Shown: positions 1 through 8,902 of the stretch, piece by piece
Layout of the letters: each line of letters opens with the position of its first letter
Position numbering within the stretch: position 1 is the stretch's first letter
Source: Methylophaga sp.
GTDB lineage: Bacteria; Pseudomonadota; Gammaproteobacteria; Nitrosococcales; Methylophagaceae
Length of the DNA stretch: 26,604 nt
Direction of reading: 5' to 3'
Assembly (NCBI RefSeq): GCF_030651745.1
Contig: NZ_JAUSCC010000043.1
Coordinates: 1 to 26,604, forward strand
Translations under genes and position numbers: made by a program
Notes under the pieces: model-generated
Databases searched by the model: none
What the model saw: the letters and a program-made list of their open reading frames with translations, nothing else
What the model was told of the DNA's origin: nothing

Positions 1-115
1 TAACCATGGTGACTTTGAGGCCACGGGCTTCGAGAATCGCTGCCAGTGAAGCCGCCGCGATTCCCTTACCGAGAGACGACACAACACCACCAGTGACAAA
101 TATAAATTTAGTCAT
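1..115 (-). CDS. pyrG: CTP synthase, N-terminal fragment (cut by window edge)
   Basis: The first 38 codons of CTP synthase, which makes CTP from UTP, ATP and glutamine in the cytoplasm. The peptide opens [19 protein letters not shown], the highly conserved start of PyrG with its P-loop-like [10 protein letters not shown] segment of the synthase domain. The rest of the gene, including the glutamine amidotransferase domain, lies beyond base 1. It follows tilS after an 87-base gap, so it may be co-transcribed with accA-tilS or have its own promoter in that gap; I saw no convincing promoter there. Identity is secure despite the short length because this N-terminus is nearly invariant in the family. 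Confidence 0.93.
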   Translation of the reverse strand, partial: MTKFIFVTGGVVSSLGKGIAAASLAAILEARGLKVTMV

Positions 116-202
116 ATTATGGAGAGTTTTTGCAATAGCGGCGCAGCCAGAATAGCCACACTCAAAAATATCGACATAAAGTATCAGAATTGCCCGATTC
201 GC

Positions 203-1546
203 TCAATCAAAATCTCCCTGACAAATACGCTCTATCATCGGTACCCAGCCAGTTTGGTCTGATTGTGGTTTGGCCATTTCAGCACATGCATAACCGACAA
301 TTGCGACTAATTGCTGATCTGCAAATAGCAAAGGGATGGTGTCACGTTGCCAAACCGGAATTTGCCATTGCTGAAATAACTTTTTTACTGATTGGTGATG
401 TGTCTTTCCCGCCAGCTGAATTTTTTCACCACCTTGACGATAGCTTAATGTCAGTCCAGAGCTGAATAATTCTGCCCGGATCCCTCTACCCTGCTGAGCC
501 TGCCAGACAAGTCGATGTTTCTCATCCAACAACATTGGCTGTTGATTATGAATTAATTCTGCTGAAACCTCTGGAGACTGAGAGATCGACGTGTGCAGGT
601 ACAGCCTGTTCTGATAGCGTCTGGCAATGTATTCATGCCAGCTAACTTGTGGCTGGCCATCGACAGCAGCCGAGCACACCTCATCCAGAATACGTTGCAA
701 ATTTATTCGTGATGGCAGCGCCATATTTAACATTTTCATAAAAAACCGCAGCACATTCCGCTGCCTTGCTTCACTCAATGCCCGCAATTTATCAATGTTG
801 ATACTGCGGTCTTGCAGCTCTGCTTCGATGTTGAAAAAATCATCCTGCGCCAACTCATCCAGCAAAGTCTGGCTTTCCTGCAGGTTCTGGGCGGAACGTG
901 CCAGATTTTGATTTATGGCCGGCCATCGACTATGAAGCAAGGGCCAAACCTGATGCCGTAAAAAATTACGATTTATCTCGGTATTTTGATTACTGGGATC
1001 GTCAATCCACTGCAATTGATGCGTTGTGGCATAGTCCAATAATGCTTCACGGGAAATGGTTAAAAGCGGTCGAACGATCTGCATTTTTTGCCAAAATGAA
1101 ACCGTTTTCATTGCGCCCAGACCACGATTACCGGCACCACGCAGTAATTGCAGCATCAGCGTTTCTGCCTGATCTTGCAGATGCTGCCCTGTCAGCAAAA
1201 TGCCTTCACCATTCATCAATTTATTTATTGCGTGATAGCGCGCACTGCGGGCGGCCGATTCCAATCCTGATTGATTAATATCAGTTACGGTAACTTTCAG
1301 ACAATGGAATGGCAGTTGTAATGATTCGGCAACCCGTTGGCAATGCTCTGCCCAATCGGCTGATTGAGATTGCAATTGATGATCAACATGCACTACCTGG
1401 ATTTTCTGGCTGAATTGATTGCGATGCGTTGCCAGCAAATGCAGCAACACATGAGAATCCATCCCGCCACTATAGGCCACCCATAACGCAGAAGATCCGC
1501 AAAGTTTGCGGATCTTCTGCAGGATTAACTCTGTGTCAAAAGACAC
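203..1546 (-). CDS. tilS: tRNA(Ile)-lysidine synthase TilS
   Basis: Modifies C34 of the CAU-anticodon tRNA-Ile to lysidine, using ATP and lysine, so that the tRNA reads AUA. The 447-residue protein has the N-terminal PP-loop SGGMDS at about residues 26-31, then the TilS-typical ARYHAI and TGQHLQDQAETLMLQLLRG segments (near 100-140), followed by the longer C-terminal substrate-binding region. Length is close to the E. coli enzyme. The start is a GTG at 1546: the first in-frame ATG falls inside the PP-loop, so translation must begin upstream, and this GTG gives the normal N-terminal length. It lies 9 bases after accA, suggesting co-transcription and translational coupling. Confidence 0.95.
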   Translation of the reverse strand: MSFDTELILQKIRKLCGSSALWVAYSGGMDSHVLLHLLATHRNQFSQKIQVVHVDHQLQSQSADWAEHCQRVAESLQLPFHCLKVTVTDINQSGLESAARSARYHAINKLMNGEGILLTGQHLQDQAETLMLQLLRGAGNRGLGAMKTVSFWQKMQIVRPLLTISREALLDYATTHQLQWIDDPSNQNTEINRNFLRHQVWPLLHSRWPAINQNLARSAQNLQESQTLLDELAQDDFFNIEAELQDRSINIDKLRALSEARQRNVLRFFMKMLNMALPSRINLQRILDEVCSAAVDGQPQVSWHEYIARRYQNRLYLHTSISQSPEVSAELIHNQQPMLLDEKHRLVWQAQQGRGIRAELFSSGLTLSYRQGGEKIQLAGKTHHQSVKKLFQQWQIPVWQRDTIPLLFADQQLVAIVGYACAEMAKPQSDQTGWVPMIERICQGDFD

Positions 1547-1555
1547 TTTGGAATA

Positions 1556-2512
1556 CTAGCCTTCAAAGGCACCGTAAGCTAAGAGGCGTTGTTGGCGACG
1601 TTTAACCAGTTCATCAACTGGCATCGCTTTTAACTGTTTCATTTTGCTATCGATTGCGGTTTTGATATTCGCCATCAATGCCTCAGGATCACGATGTGCG
1701 CCACCTAAAGGTTCTTTGACGATTTCATCGATAAGACCGAGTGATTTCAGACGATCCGATGTGACACCAAGTGTGGCGGCAGCATCCGAAGCTTTTTCAG
1801 CGCTTTTCCATAAAATGGATGCACAACCTTCTGGGGAAATAACCGAATAAATACTGTATTGCAGCATCATCAGGTGATCGGCCACACCGATCGCCAGTGC
1901 ACCACCTGAACCACCTTCACCGATCACGGTGCTGATAATAGGTGTTTTTAATTTAGCCATTTCAAACAGATTTCTGGCGATGGCCTCACTTTGGCCACGT
2001 TCTTCAGCACCGATACCAGGATAGGCACCCGGCGTATCGATAAACGTTAATACTGGCATGCCAAAACGTTCTGCCAGCTTCATCACGCGCAAAGCTTTGC
2101 GATAACCTTCAGGGCGTGGCATACCAAAATTACGCGCCACTTTTTCTTTGGTATCGCGGCCTTTCTGATGTCCGATCACAATAACCGGTTGACCATTGAA
2201 ACGGCCCATTCCGGTAATTAATGCCTGATCATCCGCGTAAGCACGATCGCCATGCAGTTCTTCAAAGTCGGTAATCAAATGCTTGATGTAATCGAACGTG
2301 TAAGGACGTTGCGGGTGACGTGCCATTTGTGTGACTTGCCATGGCGTTAATCCGGAAAAAATTGAACGCGTCAGCGATTCACTTTTTTCCTTAAGCTTCT
2401 GAATCTCTTCGGTGATATTCAGATCGCTGTCATTGCTCATGTAGCGAAGTTCGTCGATTTTGGCTTCCAGCTCGGCAATAGGCTGCTCGTAGTCAAGGAA
2501 ATTCAACTGCAT
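1556..2512 (-). CDS. accA: Acetyl-CoA carboxylase carboxyltransferase subunit alpha
   Basis: Alpha subunit of the carboxyltransferase that, with AccD, moves the carboxyl group from biotin to acetyl-CoA, the first committed step of fatty acid synthesis. The 318-residue length matches the family (about 319 in E. coli). Visible hallmarks are the N-terminal [14 protein letters not shown] coiled region, [19 protein letters not shown], the glycine-rich [16 protein letters not shown] and the [15 protein letters not shown] segment. A GAAGG ribosome site lies 10 bases before the ATG. A TATAAT hexamer 31 bases upstream could give accA its own promoter, although it also sits between pilU and tilS on the same strand. 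accD is not in this window. Confidence 0.97.
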   Translation of the reverse strand: MQLNFLDYEQPIAELEAKIDELRYMSNDSDLNITEEIQKLKEKSESLTRSIFSGLTPWQVTQMARHPQRPYTFDYIKHLITDFEELHGDRAYADDQALITGMGRFNGQPVIVIGHQKGRDTKEKVARNFGMPRPEGYRKALRVMKLAERFGMPVLTFIDTPGAYPGIGAEERGQSEAIARNLFEMAKLKTPIISTVIGEGGSGGALAIGVADHLMMLQYSIYSVISPEGCASILWKSAEKASDAAATLGVTSDRLKSLGLIDEIVKEPLGGAHRDPEALMANIKTAIDSKMKQLKAMPVDELVKRRQQRLLAYGAFEG

Positions 2513-2543
2513 TACAAAATTACCTTCGAATCAAAATAGGTCG

Positions 2544-2549
2544 ATTATA
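2544..2549 (-). promoter_or_regulatory. Candidate -10 element for accA
   Basis: On the minus strand the pilU-accA gap contains a perfect TATAAT hexamer, placed so that a transcript would have a leader of roughly 25 bases before the accA start codon. No good -35 hexamer is visible at 16-18 bases spacing, so this is either a weak promoter or chance in an AT-rich gap. Confidence 0.35.
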
Positions 2550-2571
2550 CACGCACTATGAATGGTTACGC

Positions 2572-3675
2572 TCAGCTGAGGATTAATTCATCTTCCGAAT
2601 CATTATCATCATGGGTGGCGCCCATACGGATTTCCAGACTCAGATCATTACGCGAATCGGCATTACGCAGCGCATCTTCCTGGGAAATTTTGCCTTCCCG
2701 ATACAAGGCCAACAGGGCCTGATCAAAGGTAATAGTGCCGGGTTCACTGCTTTCTTTCATCGCATCTTTAATGGCGCTGATCTGACCTTTGTTAATGAGT
2801 TCAGCGATATAAGGCGAACTGAGCATCACTTCCACCGCAGGGACTAACTTGCCATCTTCAACCGAGGGCAATAAGCGCTGTGAAATGATGGCGCGCAGGT
2901 TCAGTGATAAATCCATCAAAATCTGCCGATGCATCATTTCCGGGAAAAAGTTAATGATCCGATCCAATGCCTGATTGGCATTATTGGCGTGTAATGTGGC
3001 CAAACAAAGATGACCGGTTTCAGAGTAATTGATGGCGTGTTTCATGGTATCCATATCGCGAATTTCACCAATCAGGATGACGTCCGGAGCTTCACGCAAT
3101 GCATTTTTCAAGGCATTTTCATACGACAGCGTATCAATGCCCACTTCGCGTTGCTGCACAATAGAACGTTGATGTGAATGCACAAATTCCAATGGATCTT
3201 CAATGGTCAGAATATGTGAACCGGAATTGCGATTACGATGACCAATCATGGCCGCCAAGGTAGTCGACTTACCGCTGCCGGTGGCACCAACGACCAGAAT
3301 CAGGCCACGTTTTTCCATCACTACATTGCCGAGTACCGGCGGTAAACTCATTTCTTCGAAATTAGGGATATGGATGCGAATGTAACGAATCACCATCGAT
3401 ACTTCGCCGCGTTGGCGAAAGATATTGACCCGGAACCGACCTACGCCATGAACTGGAACGGCAAAGTTCATTTCCAGCGTTTTTTCAAACTCAGCGATTT
3501 GCTGGGCATCCATTAATGTATAAGCGAGTTCTTTAACCTCGCCGGTCATCATTTTTTTATTGCCAACGGGACGAATGACCCCTTGAATTTTTACCTGCGG
3601 TTCAGTCGCCGTGCAAAAAAACAAATCCGAGGCACCTTTGTCTGCCATCAGTTTGAAATAAGGCATCATTTCCAC
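2572..3675 (-). CDS. pilU: Type IV pilus retraction ATPase PilU
   Basis: Hexameric secretion-type ATPase of the PilT/PilU family, acting on the cytoplasmic side of the type IV pilus machine as an accessory retraction motor. The 367-residue protein has Walker A GATGSGKST (130-138), a Walker B/Asp-box region LTIEDPLEF and DVILIGEIRD (about 157-164 and 198-207) and the His box GHLCLATLHANNA (221-233). Assignment to PilU rather than PilT rests on the N-terminus (KGASDLFF), the IEDPLEFVHSHQ segment and NLRAIISQRLLP, which match Pseudomonas PilU as I recall it. The start is GTG at 3675, with AAGGA 8 bases upstream. Its usual partner pilT is not beside it; instead it sits between dnaE and accA. Confidence 0.88.
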   Translation of the reverse strand: MEMMPYFKLMADKGASDLFFCTATEPQVKIQGVIRPVGNKKMMTGEVKELAYTLMDAQQIAEFEKTLEMNFAVPVHGVGRFRVNIFRQRGEVSMVIRYIRIHIPNFEEMSLPPVLGNVVMEKRGLILVVGATGSGKSTTLAAMIGHRNRNSGSHILTIEDPLEFVHSHQRSIVQQREVGIDTLSYENALKNALREAPDVILIGEIRDMDTMKHAINYSETGHLCLATLHANNANQALDRIINFFPEMMHRQILMDLSLNLRAIISQRLLPSVEDGKLVPAVEVMLSSPYIAELINKGQISAIKDAMKESSEPGTITFDQALLALYREGKISQEDALRNADSRNDLSLEIRMGATHDDNDSEDELILS

Positions 3676-3755
3676 GTTAGCAATCCTTGAAAAAAACGTT
3701 TAAGTTGCGGTAATCCTACACCATCACTATCAGGGCACAAAACGTATTTAGCGGC

Positions 3756-6700
3756 TTAATAGCGTACCGTCACAGTTTCACTGCCCGGTAAATCCGCCAG
3801 CTCTTTTAACAGCGTATCTGATGGAGTAATTTGCCAGTCATGTCCCAGTCGAATCAACACTTCCGCGTCTTGATTGAGATATTTAAGTTCAACCGGCACT
3901 ACTCCACCACAAAACGGTGTCATCACTGCTTGCATCTGACTGACCCATTGCGTGTCATCACCCTGCTGTTTCACCGTCAGTTGCACAGCCTTACCAAATA
4001 ATTCACGGGCTTTTTGCAAATCGTAAACTGATTCAGCGGTGCCAGCGAGGCCGCCACTGAAATTATCCTGACCAATCTTACCCTGGATAACCACCAGTTT
4101 ATCTGGCTGTATAACACTCTGATATTGTTCATAGATATCGCCGAACACCCGCACTTCCAGCCGGGCCGTTTGATCATCCAAAGTAATAAATGCCATACGA
4201 CTGCCATTTTTGGATTTCATGGTACGAATCGCGACGATCAAGCCGGCAGTCAATAAAGGGATCTCATTACGCTGATAGCCTTTGGATTCCGGGGCATCCA
4301 GTTCGCTGATCTTTTTCGGAATAAATTGGGCCAGTTCAGCTGCATACCGATCGATCGGATGCCCGCTTAAATACAAACCAAGGGTTTCTTTTTCAGCACG
4401 CAGTAATTGCTCTTCCTGCCACTCAGGCACATCTTCCAGCAAATCGGTTTGCGGTTGATCGACATGTGATGGCTCAGCCAGACCAAATAAATCATTCTGA
4501 CCACTGGCAGCATCACGTCGATGTTGCTCTGCAATTTGCATTGCCCGACTGAGACTGGCTTCAAGACTGGCGCGATGTCCGCCTAATGAATCAAATGCAC
4601 CGGCTTTAACTAAAGATTCCATCACCCGTCGGTTGATCTTTTTCAGTTCAACCCGGCGGCAAAAATCAAATAAGGAGGTAAACGCTTCACCCTGTTCACG
4701 TTCTGAGACGATACCGGCCAAGGCTGATTCACCGACGCCTTTAATGGCCCCCATGCCATAACGAATGGTGGATTCATTTTCTACGGTAAACTGGATTTTG
4801 CTGAAATTGACATCCGGTGGCAGCACGGTCAGATTCATATCCCGACACTCGTCAATCAAGCCGACTACTTTATCGGTGTTGTCCATATCAGCCGATAACA
4901 CTGCCGCCATAAACGCCGCTGGATAATGCGCTTTTAGCCAGGCGGTTTGATAGGCAACTAACGCATAAGCAGCCGAATGTGATTTGTTAAAACCATATTC
5001 AGCAAACTTTTCCATCAAATCGAAAATCGGTCCGGCAGTATTTTCTTCAATGCCGCGATTTTTGGCGCCTTCCAGGAAGATTTGCCGTTGCTTGGCCATT
5101 TCCTCAGGCTTTTTCTTACCCATTGCCCGACGCAACATATCAGCGCCGCCCAGACTGTAACCTGCCAGGATCTGCGCGATCTGCATTACCTGTTCCTGAT
5201 AAACGATAACCCCATAGGTGGGTTTCAGCACGGGTTCCAGATCGGGATGCGGATAGTCGACTTTAGCGCGACCATGTTTACGATTCACAAAATCGTCGAC
5301 CATGCCTGATTGCAATGGGCCGGGGCGGAACAATGCTACCAAAGCGATAATGTCTTCGAAATTATCGGGTTGCAGGCGTTTGATAAGCTCTTTCATACCA
5401 CGCGATTCCAACTGGAATACGGCAGTGGTTTCACATCGTTTCAACAAGTCGTAACTGGGCTTATCATCCAGCGGCAAAAGCGCGATATCAATTTTGTCAG
5501 CTTCCTCAGCTGGCAACATCGCTTTGACGTTTTTCACCGCCCAATCGATAACGGTCAGAGTTTTCAGACCTAAAAAGTCGAATTTGACCAGACCAACGCT
5601 TTCAACGTCGTCTTTATCATATTGCGATACCAGTCCAGCGCCATTCTGTTCGCAATACAGCGGTGTGTAATCGGTCAGTTTCTTCGGCGCGATAACCACA
5701 CCACCGGCATGTTTACCGACGTTTCGGGTCAGACCTTCCAGCTGCAACGCCAAATCAATTAAGCCGCGGACATCTTCTTCTTTGTCATAGCGCTCTTTGA
5801 GCTGCGGCTCTTGTTCCAGCGCCTTACTTAGCGTCATTTTCAGTTCAAACGGCACCAGTTTGGCCAGCTGATCAACCATGCCATAAGGATGACCTAACAC
5901 ACGACCTACATCGCGCAATACCGCTTTGGCGGCCATGGTACCGAAGGTAATGATCTGTGAGACATGATCCCGGCCATAATGCCGGGACACATAATCGATA
6001 ACCCGATCCCGACCATCCATACAGAAATCGACGTCAAAGTCAGGCAGCGATACCCGTTCCGGATTCAAAAATCGTTCAAACAGTAGATCGTATTGCAGCG
6101 GATCAATATCGGTAATTTTCAGTGCATAGGCCACCAGTGAACCGGCACCGGAACCCCGTCCCGGTCCAACCGGGACACCATTATTTTTAGCCCAGCGGAT
6201 AAAGTCGGCAACGATTAAAAAGTAACCGGGGAAACCCATTTCATTGATAACGTCGAGTTCAATCTGCAACCGCGATTCATATTCGGCGCGTTTTTGTTCT
6301 CGTATGGTTTCATCCGGAAACAACACTGGCAGTCTTTCAGCCAGCCCATCAAATGATTCTTTAGAGAAGAATTCTGCGAGTGTCATGCCGTCAGGCACCG
6401 GGAAGTCCGGCAGGTAATGTTCGCCTAGTGTTAAAGGAACATTACAACGTTTTGCGATTTCAACGGTGTTGGTAATCGCTTCCGGAATATCAGCAAACAA
6501 GCGCACCATTTCTTCCGGGCTACGCAGGTATTGCTGTTCGGAATACATTCGCGGACGACGCGGGTCATCCAGTAATCGGCCTTCATTAATACAGACCTTG
6601 GCTTCATGGGCTTCAAACTGATCTGGTGTTAAAAACCGCACATCGTTGGTGGCGACCACTGGCAGGTCAAGTTCACTCGCAAGCAGTAATGCTTGCTGAA

Positions 6701-7241
6701 TATAACGCTCTTCATCTTCCCGCCCGGTACGGATCAGTTCCAGATAAAAACGATTGGGAAACAACTTCATCCAATGTCTGGCCAGCTGTTCGGCTTCAGG
6801 TTGGCGACCACCGAGCAAATCACGACCTAACAAACCTTCACGCCCGCCACTTAAACAAATCAGCCCGTCGGTTTGCCCGTCCAGCCATTCAGGTTCCAGC
6901 ATCGGCACGCCCAGATGCTGTCCTTCGGTATAGGCTCTGGAAATCAATCGTGACAGATTGTGATAGCCCTCCATCGTGCTGCACAGCAACACCATACGCA
7001 GACTTTTTTTGCTGTCACTACTATCACGCAAACGGATATCGGCACCCAGGATCGGTTTCACCCCAGCCTGCATTGCTGCGCTGTAGAGTTTGACGGCAGC
7101 AAACAGATTATGTTGATCAGTAATGGCAATTGCCGGCATGCCCGAGGCAGCCGCTGCTTTAACCAGAGGTTTGATCCGAACCAGGCCGTCAACCAGCGAA
7201 TAATCGGTATGTAAATGAAGATGTACGAATTGCGAGGACAT
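3756..7241 (-). CDS. dnaE: DNA polymerase III alpha subunit
   Basis: Catalytic subunit of the replicative DNA polymerase III. With the start at 7241 the protein is 1161 residues, essentially the E. coli length. The N-terminal PHP domain begins FVHLHLHTDYSLVDG; the polymerase core shows GPGRGSGAGSLVAYAL and the catalytic-acid motif PDFDVDFCMDGRDR, followed by the fingers, tandem helix-hairpin-helix region (about KINRRVMESLVKAGAFD) and the OB-fold near IVAIRTMKSKNGSRMAFI. An in-frame start 12 codons upstream (7277) is possible, but MSSQFVHLHLH matches the family N-terminus much better. The preceding gene nagZ ends 75 bases upstream on the same strand. Confidence 0.98.
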   Translation of the reverse strand: MSSQFVHLHLHTDYSLVDGLVRIKPLVKAAAASGMPAIAITDQHNLFAAVKLYSAAMQAGVKPILGADIRLRDSSDSKKSLRMVLLCSTMEGYHNLSRLISRAYTEGQHLGVPMLEPEWLDGQTDGLICLSGGREGLLGRDLLGGRQPEAEQLARHWMKLFPNRFYLELIRTGREDEERYIQQALLLASELDLPVVATNDVRFLTPDQFEAHEAKVCINEGRLLDDPRRPRMYSEQQYLRSPEEMVRLFADIPEAITNTVEIAKRCNVPLTLGEHYLPDFPVPDGMTLAEFFSKESFDGLAERLPVLFPDETIREQKRAEYESRLQIELDVINEMGFPGYFLIVADFIRWAKNNGVPVGPGRGSGAGSLVAYALKITDIDPLQYDLLFERFLNPERVSLPDFDVDFCMDGRDRVIDYVSRHYGRDHVSQIITFGTMAAKAVLRDVGRVLGHPYGMVDQLAKLVPFELKMTLSKALEQEPQLKERYDKEEDVRGLIDLALQLEGLTRNVGKHAGGVVIAPKKLTDYTPLYCEQNGAGLVSQYDKDDVESVGLVKFDFLGLKTLTVIDWAVKNVKAMLPAEEADKIDIALLPLDDKPSYDLLKRCETTAVFQLESRGMKELIKRLQPDNFEDIIALVALFRPGPLQSGMVDDFVNRKHGRAKVDYPHPDLEPVLKPTYGVIVYQEQVMQIAQILAGYSLGGADMLRRAMGKKKPEEMAKQRQIFLEGAKNRGIEENTAGPIFDLMEKFAEYGFNKSHSAAYALVAYQTAWLKAHYPAAFMAAVLSADMDNTDKVVGLIDECRDMNLTVLPPDVNFSKIQFTVENESTIRYGMGAIKGVGESALAGIVSEREQGEAFTSLFDFCRRVELKKINRRVMESLVKAGAFDSLGGHRASLEASLSRAMQIAEQHRRDAASGQNDLFGLAEPSHVDQPQTDLLEDVPEWQEEQLLRAEKETLGLYLSGHPIDRYAAELAQFIPKKISELDAPESKGYQRNEIPLLTAGLIVAIRTMKSKNGSRMAFITLDDQTARLEVRVFGDIYEQYQSVIQPDKLVVIQGKIGQDNFSGGLAGTAESVYDLQKARELFGKAVQLTVKQQGDDTQWVSQMQAVMTPFCGGVVPVELKYLNQDAEVLIRLGHDWQITPSDTLLKELADLPGSETVTVRY

Positions 7242-7316
7242 GAGACCGTTATTTAATTCAAAGCAAAATGATAACACTGCCAGCTGACAGCATCAGACTG
7301 ATCGATTAATAAATGA

Positions 7317-8366
7317 TCAGGCGAGATCCAGTTGGCGATCAGTATCAGGCGCATAGTTGGCAACGGTATATACCGCCTGTTTCCATTGTTCGCTGGCCAT
7401 CAAAGTGTCGCGATCAATCGGATGACGGCCATGCAAACGAACCAGACGCATATGTCTTAGCGGATCAGCCTCACATTTGAGGTTATCCAGTACAGTTTCG
7501 ACCTCCGTCGGGTTATTGCATAGCAGCAACAAATCACAGCCAGCAGCCAAAGCTGCTTCAGCCCTGGCGGTACTATCGCCCATAATCGCCGCACCGGCCA
7601 TGCTCAAATCATCACTGATGACTGCACCCTGAAAGCCCATACGTTTACGCAGAATTTCCTGAATCCAATATGGTGAAAAGCCAGCCGGCAGACTGTCACA
7701 TTTTTCGTAAACAATATGTGCCGGCATAATGCCCGCCAGCGTTTGTGAACACAATTGACGAAACGGCAACATATCGGCCTGCCACATATCTTCCAGATGG
7801 CGTTTATCGACAGGCAATCCCAAATGGGAATCCACTTCTACGGCTCCGTGACCGGGGAAATGTTTGCCAACAGCTGCCATGGAAGCCTGTTTCATACCAC
7901 TGATATACGCAGCAGCCAGTTTAGTGACTGCCTGAGGATCACGGTGAAATGCCCGATCACCGATCACTTCACTGATGCCGTAATCCAGATCCAACACCGG
8001 CGCAAAACTGAAATCCACACCTACCGCTCGTAACTCAGCTGCCATTAACCAGCCAGTCACTTCTGCCTGCTTAAGCGTTTGCTGCGGATGTTGCATGTAA
8101 TGCTGTCCCAACGTGCCAACTGGCGGAAGACGGCTAAAACCTTCACGGAAACGTTGAACGCGCCCGCCTTCATGATCGACAGCAATAATCAGATGCGGTT
8201 GTCGCAGCGCATGTATTTCCGTGGTTAACGCAGCAATCTGCTCGGGAGACTCATAATTACGACTGAACAGGATCACGCCGCCAACTAATGGATGTTTGAG
8301 AATTTCTTTTTCTGTCTCGCTGATCGTCAAGCCGACCAGGTCCACCATTAATGGGCCTAATGTCAT
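7317..8366 (-). CDS. nagZ: Beta-N-acetylhexosaminidase NagZ
   Basis: Cytoplasmic glycoside hydrolase family 3 enzyme that removes GlcNAc from 1,6-anhydroMurNAc-peptides during cell-wall recycling. The 349-residue single-domain protein carries AVDHEGGRVQRF (62-73), the catalytic loop KHFPGHG (168-174, with the His that assists catalysis) and SDDLSM (251-256) holding the aspartate nucleophile. There is no signal peptide, as expected. AAGG lies 8 bases before the ATG and overlaps the stop codon of the preceding L,D-transpeptidase-fold gene, so the two are very likely translated from one mRNA. Confidence 0.96.
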   Translation of the reverse strand: MTLGPLMVDLVGLTISETEKEILKHPLVGGVILFSRNYESPEQIAALTTEIHALRQPHLIIAVDHEGGRVQRFREGFSRLPPVGTLGQHYMQHPQQTLKQAEVTGWLMAAELRAVGVDFSFAPVLDLDYGISEVIGDRAFHRDPQAVTKLAAAYISGMKQASMAAVGKHFPGHGAVEVDSHLGLPVDKRHLEDMWQADMLPFRQLCSQTLAGIMPAHIVYEKCDSLPAGFSPYWIQEILRKRMGFQGAVISDDLSMAGAAIMGDSTARAEAALAAGCDLLLLCNNPTEVETVLDNLKCEADPLRHMRLVRLHGRHPIDRDTLMASEQWKQAVYTVANYAPDTDRQLDLA

Positions 8367-8375
8367 GTGATTACC

Positions 8376-8861
8376 TTATTCGTGAATAAAGACTTTCAAG
8401 CCCGGTTTGACCTGATCAAACAAAGCCAGCAAATCCTGATTATGCATGCGGATACAACCGTGGGATTTGGCGATGCCCATAGGCTCGCTATCCGGTGTGC
8501 CATGAATGTAAATATAGCGACGCATTGTATCAACATTTCCCAGTCGATTCTTGCCGGGCTCCAATCCGCTTAACCAGAGAATGCGGGTTAAAATCCAGTC
8601 TTTATCAGGAAACTGTGCAGCCAGCTCAGAGCTATAGATTTCACCAGTTGGGCGTCTGCCACGAAAAACCATATTAACTGGCTGTCCGGCACCGATACAG
8701 GCACGGATCGTGTGCCATCCTCTCGGCGTGCAACCAGAATTTTCCTGTTCACCCGGACCATTCAATGCGGTAGAAACAGCGGTCGAAAACACAACCTCAT
8801 CATCCAGCCACAGCTCACAAAGTTGTTTATTAAGGGAAATGTCCAGATAGTGATTTGGCAT
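8376..8861 (-). CDS. L,D-transpeptidase (YkuD) domain protein lacking a signal peptide
   Basis: A compact 161-residue protein that is almost entirely a YkuD domain. It has IHGT (119-122) and the catalytic SHGCIRMH (133-140) with nucleophile Cys136, plus TPRGWHTI near 45-52. Family members form 3-3 crosslinks in peptidoglycan, attach lipoproteins, or act as L,D-carboxypeptidases, all on tetrapeptide stems. The N-terminus (MPNHYLDISLNKQL) is polar, with no signal peptide, membrane segment or LysM domain, so the protein appears cytoplasmic. It is followed 9 bases later by nagZ, a cytoplasmic wall-recycling enzyme, which suggests (inference) a role trimming recovered muropeptides rather than crosslinking. 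It starts 41 bases after the mxaC-like gene. Confidence 0.88.
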   Translation of the reverse strand: MPNHYLDISLNKQLCELWLDDEVVFSTAVSTALNGPGEQENSGCTPRGWHTIRACIGAGQPVNMVFRGRRPTGEIYSSELAAQFPDKDWILTRILWLSGLEPGKNRLGNVDTMRRYIYIHGTPDSEPMGIAKSHGCIRMHNQDLLALFDQVKPGLKVFIHE

Positions 8862-8902
8862 AAAGTTTCGTTAAATTTCAACCAGGGTTTGAGAGGGAAA
8901 TA

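Noticed and set aside
898..1278. Plus-strand 126-codon ORF
   Set aside because: It lies entirely antisense to tilS, which has clear family motifs; no independent protein signal.
6626..7093. Plus-strand 155-codon ORF
   Set aside because: It is antisense to the highly conserved N-terminal part of dnaE and shows no recognisable domain.
7298..7320. CTGATC/GATCAG hairpin between nagZ and dnaE as a terminator
   Set aside because: The stem is six bases with an 11-base loop and no T-run in the minus direction.
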